From Saxidomus purpurata (Eukaryota > Mollusca > Bivalvia > Venerida > Veneridae): a stretch of DNA of 64,000 nucleotides. Position numbers and translations under genes: made by a program. Under the pieces are notes generated by a model that was not told where the DNA came from, did no database searches, and saw only the letters and a list, made by a program, of their open reading frames with translations. The stretch lies in the NCBI GenBank assembly GCA_022818135.1, contig JAFMSR010000003.1:16253760-16317759 (forward strand), given 5' to 3'. Below, piece after piece: positions 1 through 20,443 of this stretch; position 1 is the first letter of the stretch, and the number at the start of each line of letters is the position of its first letter.

Positions 1-738
1 ATCATGATCATCCTGCACATCCCTATAGTCTGACCATGATCTCAAGTGTTTGCTATTCAAGCAGTAACTTTTCAATGTCAGCCATTTTAACAGCTAATGG
101 TATTGTCCAAACTGAATGATGGACAAGTCCATTTAAGAAATTTAGCAGGGTGGTGTTGAAACACAGGTTTGACTGTATTGGTAAATCACAGCACTCTCGG
201 GGTACATATTACTATATAAGCCTGGCTGTATGAAAACCAACACACCTTTTCAGGCATTGCAATCATTTATCAAAGAACTTTTTTTTGTGTGTGTGAAGAA
301 TTTTTTTTTCCATGCTGGTGACAAAAATACTAACGTGCCATTTTTTCACACATTGGGGCTCATATTTTAAATACAAAATATGTATGTGTATTTAAATCAT
401 ATACCTGTAGAATACTGCACATTTAGGAAAAAAACTATCTATTTCCTTGCTGACTTAACATTTAACAGTTAACTCCCAACCTTTCAAAAATCCAAACTAT
501 TAAAATCTTTTTAAATCAAAAACAATAGGAAAAGCCAAATTTTCATTTGAAATAAAACTTAAAGACATATAGATATTTTTAGATATTTAAATTCTTATCA
601 TCACATAACATCACATGATTATTTTTAACACTTTTAGAACACTTTTATTAAACATCCCTATAAAAAGCAAGTGGTCATGTCCAAACAAAAAGACAGACTT
701 ATTTTTGACATTTAGGGAGGTGTAAGAGAGAAAGTTAC
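1..738 (-). other. TAK1 intron, left edge of window
   Basis: AT-rich sequence downstream of the exon 12 donor. No further TAK1 exon or recognised repeat was found, so the remaining C-terminal exons should lie beyond the window. Confidence 0.6.
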
Positions 739-10187
<9,449 letters not shown>

Positions 10188-12348
10188 ACTTCAAGTTCTG
10201 TTAAACTGCACCAGCATTCCTGTGGGATGAAGATATTCATGAAAATTCTTCTTTTGTTATTTGCAGGAAGCAGTTAAAATATCAACTTCCGGTTTCAGAA
10301 GGGCAAGGAAAATTATTTATTTACAAATGATTTGTAGCGTTTTACTTAACTGCTAAGACGTAATTGCATACATTGTTGTGTCTTTTAATGAAAAAAGAGT
10401 GTATGCCTTCCGCATACAGTAAAAAGAAGATTCCCAATATACTGTCTGAAACGCAATGGGAAATTATTTAGTGTAGTAGTATACGGATATGAATACATAA
10501 GAAATTAGTAATAAAATACTGTACATTTTTGTGAACAAACTCAAGAAAATAAGTCTAAGTTGGCTCAATTAATCAAAATATTCTAAACAGAATTAATCTA
10601 TTGATGTATGAGACGCTTGTCATGGACCCACTTGTAAATACCTCATTATTTTAAAGAGCCGAGAGGCCAGAGAGGAATAATATGAGAATTTGTATTACTG
10701 TCCCTGTTTCATCGTAGTTTTGTACATCTACTTTGTTACTACAACAATTAATTACTGATTATAACTGGAGGTCGGGGACTATTAGTATATCAAACTTTAT
10801 AAAATTCGCCATCGTATATAGCAAATGAGTTAGGCTACATGTGTAACACAGTGGTTATGTATGATACAGTTAAAACTTGGTTAAAAAAAACAGTAATAAA
10901 AACCTGTTCATTTTGAAAGGAACTGTACATGCTGTGACTATTTTGACTGAATATGAAACACTTATACTTGGCTTCATACATCTAGTTACTGATGATTATA
11001 TTTGGAAATACTGATTCCTTGGCTTTCATCACTGGTCTCTATTTATCTTTATTTGTAAAATGTACAAAATTCATGAAGATAAATGAAAGAAGGCAACTGT
11101 CTACCATTTGCTTCTAGATGATTATAATAGTAGTGAATTTATAATAATTCAATATTTTTAAATGTTATTGTTTCTTTTTAAATAAATTTAAAATTCCATA
11201 ATTATGAGTCAACAGAGTAAAGTAAATACTGGGTCTTCACATTTTTACCAAATGAAGAAATGAATACAATCTAATAATCCAAGTGGTTAACTTGCCGGTA
11301 TGATATGGCAAAGCTGAAAATTACCGCATGTATTGTATTCCTGAGCAAATATCAGTGCAATTTAGTTTTTAAATATAGAAACAAATATGGTACACATGCA
11401 ATATTCTTGAAATTCTGCTATTGACAAGGAAAGTTTGAAAACCTATGTTATACAAATTATACATGGACTGTTTAGTTATGAATATCGGGTGATGAACAAA
11501 TGTATACATGTACATGTACATATAATTATGCAAGCCAAACATCTCTAAATAGCAGAAACAATACAATATACAATATTACAATTAGTGTTTTGTACAATGA
11601 ACAACATCAGTAATGTATCGCTGTTGACCGGCAGATAGAGTCCTCAGTTTTTAAAACAATCAACACAGTGACACTTTTTTTGCATCACCATTCAGAGGCA
11701 AAATGTGAATATTTTAGAAATTAATAACAGTTTTTATTGCACTTATCAAAACTCGTTCATAAAACAGTAAGAGTCTCAACAATCTAATTAGATGCCTTTT
11801 GCATTATCAAGGGAAACCCGTCCTTGTACACCAGAGGTTAATTTAGTAAAGCTTCTGGGCAAATCACATGTTACAAGATATGAATGTGCTGTTGGACTAG
11901 AATGGGGAAGCCCTATAAGATCAGACATGTGGGTTTAAACAAAATACATGAACCTCATGCACATTTTGATTATTTAGTAGGGATGTCAACAAAAACCCAA
12001 ATTGGTATTCAGATATTCAGTCAGCCTTTTGAACGAATGTCGTAATATTCGGTTGTTTTATGTACTAAATCTGATACATTTTTGATCAATTTATTTTATG
12101 TTTTTTTTTGGTGGCTTATCGAAATATAACGGTGAATTGTATTCCGATAAACTCACTGTCCATGCAGTGAAAATTATCAAAATATGTTACCCGGATTAAC
12201 GTCAAAAAGTATTACGAGCGTAATGAATGCCGGAAACCATATGACGATGAAGTTGTTTAAATGACATCATGCTTGCGATGCTTTCTGGTGATGTTTCCCG
12301 CGATTTTCGACGTTTTATTGAAATAAACTCAACAAAAGTAGAGTTTGA
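10188..12348. other. Intergenic region between two divergent genes
   Basis: This 2.2-kb stretch holds the TAK1 5' UTR and promoter and the upstream non-coding part of the 7TM gene. No TATA box, CpG-rich island or coding exon can be defined with confidence. The head-to-head arrangement allows shared regulation but does not prove it. Confidence 0.6.
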
Positions 12349-12498
12349 GACATATAGTGGATAATTTCCCTCATGAAGACCAAAAGTAGTTATTTTCACT
12401 CGTGGGTGTACCACTCGTGAAAATATCACTTTTGATGCCCACTCGGTGAAATTATATTGTGATCTTACACCGAAACCAACAATTATCCACTATATGTC
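12349..12498. repeat. Short inverted-repeat element (MITE-like)
   Basis: GACATATAGTGGATAATT (12349-12366) and its exact reverse complement AATTATCCACTATATGTC (12481-12498) bound a 150-bp unit. The interior has its own dyad, TTTTCACTCGTGG...CCACTCGTGAAAA. It lies just upstream of the 7TM gene. Confidence 0.7.
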
Positions 12499-12606
12499 AT
12501 ATATTTCCACGACGTCACATATACATGTATCTGGATATTCATTGCCATCCCTAATATTTATACATGTAGATGTTATTGTAACTGGTTGGTAATTTTTTTC
12601 AGCACC

Positions 12607-12746
12607 ATGATGTCTGTGATGGAACTAGGTCAGAAAACAACACATTCTGTTCCAAATGTGACCATGACAACAATGAATACAACACCTGCTGCAGACGTAC
12701 TGATATATGGATGTGTTACCAACTTTAGCACTGTTGCTTGCATAAG
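12607..12746 (+). CDS. 7TM gene exon 1 (glycosylatable N-terminus)
   Basis: Starts with ATGATG three bases after a CAG acceptor-like site and encodes residues 1-46 plus two bases. Contains sequons NVT, NTT and NFS and two cysteines (C36, C45). Donor AAG|GTATTG. Confidence 0.82.
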
Positions 12747-15700
12747 GTATTGATACAGTTTAAGTTTCAGATATAGTTTCTCCTGTTGAAGGTAGAGAGA
12801 TATACATGTAGTTTTGGCATTATCCTATCTGTTGAAGGTAGAGAGATATAGTTTCTCCTGTTCAAGGTAGAGAGATATAGTTTTGGCATTGTCCTATCTG
12901 TTGAAGGTAGAGAGATATAGTTTCTCATGTTGGAGGTAGAGAGATATAGTTTTGGCATTGTCCTATCTGTTGAAGGTAGAGATAGTTTCTCCTGTTTAAG
13001 GTAGGAAAATTTTTTTTTCCTTGGGAGATATAGTTTCTCCTGTTTAAGGTAGAGAGATATAGTTTTGGCATTGTCCTGTCTGTTGAAGGTAGAGAGATGT
13101 AGTTTCTCCTGTTGAAGGTAGAGAGATATAGTTTTGGCATTGTAGGTAGAGAGATATAGTTTCTCCTGTTGAAGGTAGAGAGATAAAGTTTTGGCATTGT
13201 CCTAAGCTGCATCTGTTTGTCCAGCTTTAAGGAGCAATATAGACTGATGTGTTTGGAGAACTTTAATAAACTGTGTTAGAATCTAGAAATGTCTACTATT
13301 ATGAGAAAATGTGGCCCTGCAAGTTTCTGCCAAACTGCTTGTTGAATACCAGAGTAATGGCTCTTAGTACCTCCATGCAATTTCTACGGTAACTGTGTTG
13401 TGTATATTGCAACATTTCTCATGATTTCTGGCTGTGATGACTGTTGTTTACTATACCGTATATTTCAGGAGTTCCACACTGACATTTCTTGCTGTGTTGA
13501 CTGCTGTGTTGTGTGTGTTCAAGGTGATCAAACTTCATCATGCCCATCATCAGAACTGGCATCAGTACTTTATTTTCTACTGTGCATCACTAGAATGTAC
13601 CATTGCGTAAGTGAACCGTGCCAAGTTGTTTTGATAACTGCTTCTTAACATAACTGAGATGGCCATCAGATACATGTATACAAAATGTACATTAATAACT
13701 ATCCCTCCTTACATGCTATGTATAGTTGATCAAATAACATTTAGTCTGACACAACTTTGATATTTTTTAAAGCATTTTTGATAAGGCCCATGTAATGTCT
13801 TTTATGGATGTGCTTCACTAAATTGTATAAAAAAAACATGTAGGAAAAAGATTCTGATTATTTCAATAGTGTAACTGTATTCTGAAGTGTTTGAATGTAA
13901 ATCATAAAGATTATACACAATGTAATCATGATTTATCAGAATAAATCACAATAAGTTGTTCTAATGTAGATGAACCTTGTGACTGGTCCTTGCACATCTA
14001 AACCCTGCCTCGTGATATATTTTAAGTTAAAAAATCGTTGAAATTATTATGCTTTAGATAAAACAACATTTTAATAGAATTTTTATTTGGATATGGGACT
14101 TTTTTGTTTAAAGTAAATTAGTTAATATTAGTTGACTTGTGAAACCTTGTACTTGTTATTCAAATATTGTAAACTAGATGTTTTGTAAATAAGTATAATT
14201 AAAATATTCAATGGCAGATGTAACAAATTATTTCCAGGGGTGTACATTGGGTGCTCTCATTGTATGTGCAGTTTGACTTCGTTCTACAATGGCTGAAACT
14301 CTCCCAGTTCTTGGTCATGTGTCATTTCTACTGGACACTGGCAACGAGAGCACTACGTCGGGAAATGTGGACAAAAAAGTAAGTAATCAAAGGTTATTCT
14401 TTACTGTATTTCTTATCGGACATATATAAAACTTTCTGAAATGGCAGCATCATAAATACAGAAATTGTGTACGAAATCAAAATTAGTGGGTAAAAATAGA
14501 TTCCTGTTATTTACAACTTTTTTTAATTCAAGTACTTTGCAAGCAGATTTGTAAATTCAAGTTTTCTGGTATAGAATTGCTCCAATAGATTTGGAATGAG
14601 TGTGATATATTTTTGTATATTTTACTGTTTCAGATTCCTTCTACCATTCCTCGCCATTGCCTGTTTGTATTTTACCACAGTAGCTATACTAGGCATTGTC
14701 AATGTGCAGGACACATTTATAGAATGCTTTCGTAAGTATTCACTTTTAATTCCATACAACAAAACATGTTCACCTTGAAGTTTAAAGTTCTCCCCATCTT
14801 TCATGTTTTCCCTAAAGTTCAGAACCATACTGTTCAGTGTTGTATTAGCTTGGCCTTAAATTGAGTTCCCCTCACAACATATTTAGCATTTTATCGTGTT
14901 CTTTCCATATTTCTCTCATATTATTGTTATATCTGAGAACCATACTGTTGTACTAGCATGTCCTTTTAACAAGTTTTCCCCATATTTCAGAACCATACGG
15001 TCCAGTCTTATATTATTCTGGCCTTTTATCCTGTTCTCCCCATATTTCAGAACCATACTGGATCATGATGTCATCAGCCGAGTTTATCATCGTACAGTTA
15101 TTCTGTGTGGCCGGGTTCTATATAACACGCAGGTTGAATGAAATCAGTACGCTAGATTCAGTGAGAAGGTCTCAGAAGAGGGATCTATGGTGGTAAGACA
15201 CTTCAGTCACACTCTCACCATTACTTATGCAAGTTGCAAGTTCAAAACTGAACATTACCATGGATGATTTGGCAGGCAAATTACTAGAAGTCTAACCACG
15301 CTTTGCAAGCAAATTCGTTTGAAACTGCAAGAAAAATGTTAGGTTATCAAAGAGTTTAAAAATTTAGTTGAATTACTGCTGTTTGTGTTATGGTTACATG
15401 TATTGTAGTTCATGAAATAATAGAGTAAACAAGTTTTAGACTGACTTACCGTGAATACTGTCAACAACGGGTGTAGACCAAACCACTGTTCCATGCAGGC
15501 AGTTTTTCTGCTTTTTTCAGATTCTGTCATAGATACATGTTTACATTAAAAAGGATATACACTTGTACTCACAATATAAATTTGTTTAACACAATTTAAT
15601 GTTTATTATTACAGTATAGTTGTCGTGTTTGAGATATCAGCTCTGATTGGTGTGCTGTATGACATGACACTCAGAATAGGTAAGTTTTAGTTCCCTTTAG

Positions 15701-18700
15701 TCTTGTTATAGTTTATTTATTCAATCTATTACTTACAGATGCCTGGAGCTTTCATTACTCTCAAACTTCAGTAAAATTGATTTGATCTGATTAAAACAGT
15801 GCCACTTTCTAGTGTTTAGCAAAGCAGTTGAATATTATTCACACTAACTTAACTGTCATTCCAACATGACCTGAGCTTTTTCCTTATATACTCAAAGAAA
15901 GAACAAGGTCATCAACATAGTTTGGGGTATTTTTTCAAGACAATATCATGTAAGAATCGAAATAATCAATGCTGTTCTGTATTTTATCATTAATTAACAT
16001 ACAGTCAGCCGTTTGGATGCAAAATATTTAAATCACTCATGCTACGTACTCAAGATCAATTACTATGCATCGGAACTTCTGGCTGTATGTTAATGAACAA
16101 TAATATATAGGGTCACATTTATTATGTCTTAACAGGAATGATTGCATTATAACTATAAATAAATTGACCCTATGTTTTTGATTGGTTTTCAGTTGGTGAC
16201 CAGAGCACAGGCTGCAGTGCAATATTTGTAAGTTTGTTTCACTAATACGTTAACATCGTGTAAAAGTTCTTCTACACTGTGAGTAAAAGCTTTCTGCTTA
16301 AAAGTGTTTGGAAGGCATAATGAAATTGAGGTAGAGGATCCGCTCCTTATATGGAGGTTGCAAGTTTGAAACCTGTTGGCTGGTATTGTTAAAAACTTTC
16401 ACAATCCCTTTTTTCAGCATGAGAATTAGTGAGAACTCTTAAGTCTTCAGTCCTTGTACAATAACCAAATTTCTATTACATGTACCGGTATCTTGGGGAA
16501 AAAATCTAATGGAACTCAGATGAAGGGTAGCAGGGCATTATTATAATTTCATTGAAATTCAGGTTACTTCATAAGAAAATGGATTTTCTTCATAGAAAAG
16601 TGTTCCTTATGTTTCCAGTTTGTTAAATTACACTAAAAATTAGACAACATCAAAAATCCATGTTACACATATGTGCTTACTGTTGCTTTCTTTTCAGAAA
16701 CATGGGCAGGACATTTTCTCAGTTATATATTTTACATTTATGGTGAGTTATTGTATTCCTGGATTAATTTTAGAAAGTGACAAGTCACTGTAAAAGTACA
16801 TCCAAATCAATGTCCCATATCTGCTGAGAAGGATGAGGGCTAAATAGAAACATGATATTTGACTCTTTATAAAGTATAAGTTATTCAGGTCACATTAAAT
16901 CATAGAGGTAGTCTAGAACTAGGCCAAACCTACATTATATGTCAATTATATTAAATATCTATTTATTTATACTAATTTATTTATTCTCTATGACGAAACA
17001 AGTTCTTTTAACTTACATTAATTGCTCTTGAGACTCACTTCCGATGGAATCAACCTTGAAGAGAGAGAGGCAATGCGGAAAGTATCTGTGTCTTGCAAAA
17101 GGACACGATTGTCATGGCACTGGTGGGGGTCGAACCAAAGACCTTTCGATCCAGAGGTGAAAGCGCTACCACTGCACCACAAGGAAGCAGTCATCGTGAG
17201 ATGTTGATATAAGCTGCAAGAACTTGTTCTACAATCAATATGATATAGACATGTTTATACTAAACTGGAATATATATATACAGTGTATATATGTATTATA
17301 TATTTATATTTATGAAAAGATAAAAACACAGTCCATGAGATAATTAAATTATTATTTAATTATCTCATGGACTGTGTTTTTATCTTTTCATATATTTAAC
17401 TTTTTTCCAGCACATTTTTTTTTTTGGGTATTTTTCACGTATTTATATTTATATATATTTATATATAATACTAATTTATTTATTCTCGATTGGGGAACAA
17501 GTTGTTACAACTTTAATAGATTCATTGCTCTAAACTGGAACGGGACAACACCTTCATAAACAATTAACTAATCAGTTCACTTGTACTAAAGCAACCACCT
17601 GTGTTAAATGGCTGCTTTTAGAGCATCCTGGGACTGGCTGTTTATAACAGTAAAGGTCATAATAGACAGTGCTTACTGTATGGCTGTTACTTGCAGGTTG
17701 CCAAATTACTGCTACCTGTCTGGGTGATGCTGTTTGTGTTTCAACCCACACCTCAGGTTGTCGTCGAGTCAGATGATTTAATACCAGCTTTAACAGATGA
17801 TGGGGTAAGTGAAAATTGTTCAAATATGCAAATTAGTGCAAGCTTTAACATATGATTGGATAAATAGTTCAGTTGAGAATAAATACCAGCTTTAAGACCT
17901 AATGTGGTCTCAGTCATTATGTGAAAATATTTATTTAAGAATATAATGTTATTTAAGAATTCGTACCAGCTTTAAGAGATAATGAAGTAAGTTTTTCCCT
18001 TCACAGGTGATAGGATAAGTCTTAATGTGAGGGCGTATCAGTTGAAAATTACTGGAAGTTCCAGCTTTAAAAAATGATGCAGAATTTTTCTGCGAATTTT
18101 GGGAACATTGAGAATAATATCTAGATAGTTTCAGAAGTCAGGTGATTGCTGTTAAACTGTATCTGGTTACAAGTCCAGGGGATTTTATGAGATTTATTGG
18201 ACTAAGTTAGATGCAGACTCAAAATGAAGCTAACTTCGAGTAATTGTGTTTGTCTTGTTCAGATATTCTGTAATAAACATGAAAAGCAAGCGTACAGTAG
18301 TTATTCCCCCATAAACAAAGTTTACAATGTCCATCTGTGTGGGCATTAAAGGTTATTATGTCATATTCAGTTAACTAATGCTAAGTTATTGACAGACTCT
18401 CTGAATGATGCTGACTTCAAATAACTTGGTAGCAACATCTTTTTGTTTTGCCTTATTCAGACAACCTTCCATCGGCAGCAATATTAAGTTTAATGCAGAC
18501 ACTGTTAATTGGATAATATTTGTGATAATAATATTTTAATTTTTGCATTTTTTGTAAATTTTCACTTTGCTAATTTATAAATCTTGCAAAAGATTAATTT
18601 CCCATAGATTTACTATAATTGAATTCTCGTTTCATGAATTTAAAATTCACGAATAAGTTTGTCCGCTCACAAATTGCTGAATTTTCATAACGCAAAAATT

Positions 18701-19467
18701 ACCCAGTTTACAGCAGAATAAGCAAAGTACAGTTAATAACATTGAAACACTTGAACTTCCATACAATAACAATGTCATAATTATTTTCCTTTCAGAACTC
18801 AGCTTTTAGTACAAATACTGACGAACAATATAGGCAGTTATATCATCCCTCTGAAAACTATCACACGTTATCATATGACACACCAACAGCTAACTCCCCA
18901 GCTTCTGGGATCAGCGCATACAGTCCGGCTAGCCCGCGCGGAAGTGTCAATACCATGGTGAACGGAATCACCAATACCATTTATAAATCTGCTCAAGCCA
19001 AGGATTTGGTTCCAATCAGGGAAGAAGGTGATGTTAGGCAATCAGCGCCAAATTCCCATAATGCATCTGTGAGAAACAGAAACAGCACCCCTGTTCAAGA
19101 AAAGATCAAAGTAGCAACTCCACAAGACAAGATGGATGGTGTAGGTAAAAGTTTAGGTAAACCATCTGCTAATGGGTCTGTTAAAGAGAAACAGACTTCA
19201 GGTGAAGCTTTAGAATCACAACAGCAAAAGCTTGAGTCCCAGTCTCTTAAAGTGCAAAAGAATGAAGAAAGGAACCAGTCACAAAACAGTCAGCCAATCA
19301 CAACTGCTGATCAGTCTCAGAAGGCGGGGCCTGTTATTGATAGTCAGGTAGCACCAGCAAATAAGATTGCTTCTAACAACAAAAGGGATGAGCCAACATT
19401 TTCTATCACTGGTAATAGTGATGAATCTGAAGAGGACTCCCCGCCAAAAGGAAAATTTTACATTTGA
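12607..19467 (+). CDS. Seven-transmembrane protein of unassigned family, 10 coding exons
   Basis: Joined exons are 12607-12746, 13469-13606, 14238-14378, 14634-14731, 15051-15192, 15615-15679, 16193-16227, 16698-16742, 17697-17804 and 18796-19467. All junctions are GT-AG and phases agree, giving 527 codons and a TGA stop. The N-terminus (about 47 residues) has no obvious signal peptide but three N-glycosylation sequons (N17, N24, N39). Seven hydrophobic segments follow near residues 50-67, 80-103, 109-129, 141-163, 176-198, 221-240 and 258-283, then a 223-residue Ser/Gln/Asn-rich tail with an acidic DESEEDS near the end. The topology is GPCR-like, with an HHAHHQNWHQYF stretch between TM1 and TM2. 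I see no DRY or NPxxY motif and do not recognise the family. An AG before 12603 (TTTTTTTCAG) implies an upstream non-coding exon; the second ATG at 12610 is an equally possible start. Confidence 0.9.
12770..13205 (+). repeat. Minisatellite in intron 1 of the 7TM gene
   Basis: Alternating units of the form GTAGAGAGATATAGTTTCTC and ATAGTTTTGGCATTGTCCTA recur about a dozen times with a combined period near 65 bp. Long open frames here on the minus strand come only from the repeat. Confidence 0.9.
13469..13606 (+). CDS. 7TM gene exon 2 (TM1, start of TM2)
   Basis: Encodes SSTLTFLAVLTAVLCVFKVI (TM1), the loop KLHHAHHQNWHQYF, and the first part of TM2. Acceptor TATTTCAG, donor GTAAGTG; phase 2 in and out. 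Confidence 0.9.
14238..14378 (+). CDS. 7TM gene exon 3 (TM2 end, TM3)
   Basis: Encodes GVHWVLSLYVQFDFVLQWLK, then TM3 LSQFLVMCHFYWTLA and a basic turn ATRALRREMWTK. The basic residues suggest a cytoplasmic loop after TM3. Acceptor TTTCCAG, donor GTAAGT. Confidence 0.9.
14634..14731 (+). CDS. 7TM gene exon 4 (TM4)
   Basis: Encodes FLLPFLAIACLYFTTVAILG, then IVNVQDTFIECF. Acceptor TTTCAG, donor GTAAGT; ends in phase 1. Confidence 0.9.
14818..15050 (+). repeat. Imperfect ~57-bp tandem repeat that copies the exon 5 acceptor
   Basis: Copies of AGAACCATAC with surrounding sequence begin near 14821, 14936, 14989 and at the true acceptor 15049. The last two copies share CCCCATATTTCAGAACCATAC with a period of 60 bp, so a complete second splice acceptor ends at 14990. 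Confidence 0.9.
15051..15192 (+). CDS. 7TM gene exon 5 (TM5)
   Basis: Encodes PYWIMMSSAEFIIVQLFCVA (TM5), then a basic cytoplasmic-type loop TRRLNEISTLDSVRRSQKRD. Donor TG|GTAAGA, phase 2. An alternative acceptor 60 bp upstream would extend it in frame. Confidence 0.9.
15615..15679 (+). CDS. 7TM gene exon 6 (TM6)
   Basis: A 65-nt exon encoding IVVVFEISALIGVLYDMTLR, a transmembrane helix. Acceptor ATTACAG, donor GTAAGT. Confidence 0.88.
16193..16227 (+). CDS. 7TM gene exon 7 (loop)
   Basis: A 35-nt exon encoding GDQSTGCSAIF, the loop before TM7. Acceptor GGTTTTCAG, donor GTAAGT. It keeps the frame between exons 6 and 8. Confidence 0.82.
16698..16742 (+). CDS. 7TM gene exon 8 (start of TM7)
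   Basis: A 45-nt exon encoding KHGQDIFSVIYFTFM, phase 0 at both ends. Acceptor CTTTTCAG, donor GTGAGT. Confidence 0.82.
16970..17185 (-). mobile_element. tRNA-derived SINE in intron 8 of the 7TM gene
   Basis: On the minus strand it starts with TGGTGCAGTGGTAGCGC (A box) and GGTTCGACCCC (B box), then a GCCTCTCTCTC segment, and ends in an AATAAATAAATTAG-type tail. It is the same family as copies near 34.9 and 52.0 kb. Confidence 0.85.
17311..17392. repeat. Perfect 39-bp-arm palindrome
   Basis: Positions 17311-17349 and 17354-17392 are exact reverse complements separated by TATT. The arms contain CACAGTCCATGAGATAATTA. It sits between two copies of the SINE 3' tail, in intron 8. Confidence 0.95.
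17465..17535 (-). repeat. Truncated SINE tail
   Basis: ATACTAATTTATTTATTCTC and the following AACAAGTTGTTACAACTT match the 3' part of the SINE at 16,970-17,185 and 34,856-35,073. The tRNA head is missing. Confidence 0.7.
17697..17804 (+). CDS. 7TM gene exon 9 (end of TM7, juxtamembrane)
   Basis: Encodes VAKLLLPVWVMLFVFQPTPQ, then VVVESDDLIPALTDDG. Acceptor TTGCAG, donor GTAAGT, phase 0. Confidence 0.88.
18570..18720 (-). repeat. Dispersed repeat, copy 2 (also at 6.2 kb)
   Basis: On the minus strand it reads GGGTAATTTTTGCG...GATTTGTG-like blocks matching 6,240-6,445. It lies in the last intron of the 7TM gene. Confidence 0.55.
18796..19467 (+). CDS. 7TM gene exon 10 (cytoplasmic tail and stop)
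   Basis: A 672-nt terminal exon encoding a 223-residue polar tail, rich in Ser, Gln, Asn, Lys and Glu and predicted to be disordered. It ends PPKGKFYI and TGA at 19465-19467. Acceptor CCTTTCAG. Confidence 0.9.
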   Translation, partial: NSAFSTNTDEQYRQLYHPSENYHTLSYDTPTANSPASGISAYSPASPRGSVNTMVNGITNTIYKSAQAKDLVPIREEGDVRQSAPNSHNASVRNRNSTPVQEKIKVATPQDKMDGVGKSLGKPSANGSVKEKQTSGEALESQQQKLESQSLKVQKNEERNQSQNSQPITTADQSQKAGPVIDSQVAPANKIASNNKRDEPTFSITGNSDESEEDSPPKGKFYI

Positions 19468-19970
19468 TTTATATGTCTGAATATACCGTATGCTTTAAGA
19501 ATTGTACACATTTATTCAGTATTCTCAATGTTGCTTTTATATTTACATATTTATATGCATTTACCAGTGAATTTCATATAAACTTATTAGGGTAGGGTAC
19601 AGGTTTTATAAGGTATTTAGCTGATTTTTATTAACAGGGTTTTTCCCTTTAACATGGGGATCTAATTGTGTGTTTCTGAAATATCTTTTTAAAGCTTTTT
19701 TTATTCTGAGGGTTGTAGATGTTGTTAATTGAGAAATATGTTCAATTGCTTAAAATACTGATAGAGCAAAATTAATATACTGATAGGATAATGGTAGAAC
19801 CATGTTCTATCATTCTAAAACTATGTTGACATACTCATTTCTTTCTTATTCAAGTCATTTCTTCATGAAAAAGAGTTGCCAGAAAGCATTTCTTATTTTT
19901 TGCAATATCATTTTTACAAATTATGTGCTAGAAATCTCAATATATTCTGCATCAGAGACTGTACGAAAAC
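19468..19970 (+). other. 3' UTR and downstream of the 7TM gene
   Basis: AT-rich sequence after the stop codon. No unambiguous poly(A) signal was picked, so the transcript end is open. Confidence 0.5.
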
Positions 19971-19974
19971 CAAC

Positions 19975-20269
19975 CTTTTAGCTCACTTGAGCATGAAGTG
20001 GACAAGAATTAGCTCTTTTGGTCAACATTTGTCTAGCTTCTGCCTATTCATACATATGTCATCAACAGTTTCTTGTAATCTCTCTCAAAGTCTATTTTTA
20101 GCGCAATCTTAACGAAACTTGGTGACAATAGTAAATTTAGTAAGATCTTAGGTGAGATCAATGCTTGGTCATCAAGGTCACAAAACTTGGTCTCTAGCTT
20201 AGATGGAAAAAAAAAATGTAGTGGCCAAATTAAGACGAAGCATGATCGGAATTGTCAAGTTTGAAACTT
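19975..20269 (+). repeat. GCTCACTTGAGC-type dispersed repeat
   Basis: TTTTAGCTCACTTGAGCATG opens a segment with ATCTTAACGAAACTTGGTGAC further on, the layout of a dispersed repeat also present at 33.6, 35.8 and 36.4 kb. No transposase frame is visible. Confidence 0.65.
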
Positions 20270-20443
20270 TAGTCCGGGACCCACGGCCCAAAATTTCACT
20301 TTACCCTACTTGGTTTCCTCCCCAAGGTTTGATGTTATTTTTGAACAGATGAGTGTCTGCCTGTATGGAAACAAGTGTATGTAGAAAAATTTAGGCCGGC
20401 GAAAGTCTTCAAAATGGCGGAAATCCAAGATGGCCGCCAAAAT
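20270..20443 (+). repeat. Left inverted repeat of the 7-kb segment
   Basis: Contains TAGTCCGGGACCC at the outer edge and AAAATGGCGG plus AAGATGGCCGCC at the inner edge. The latter two resemble YY1 sites. Confidence 0.85.

Noticed and set aside
12767..13212. Minus-strand open frames with repeated NRRNYISLPSTDR peptide
   Set aside because: They follow from the minisatellite in intron 1 of the 7TM gene and have no other support.
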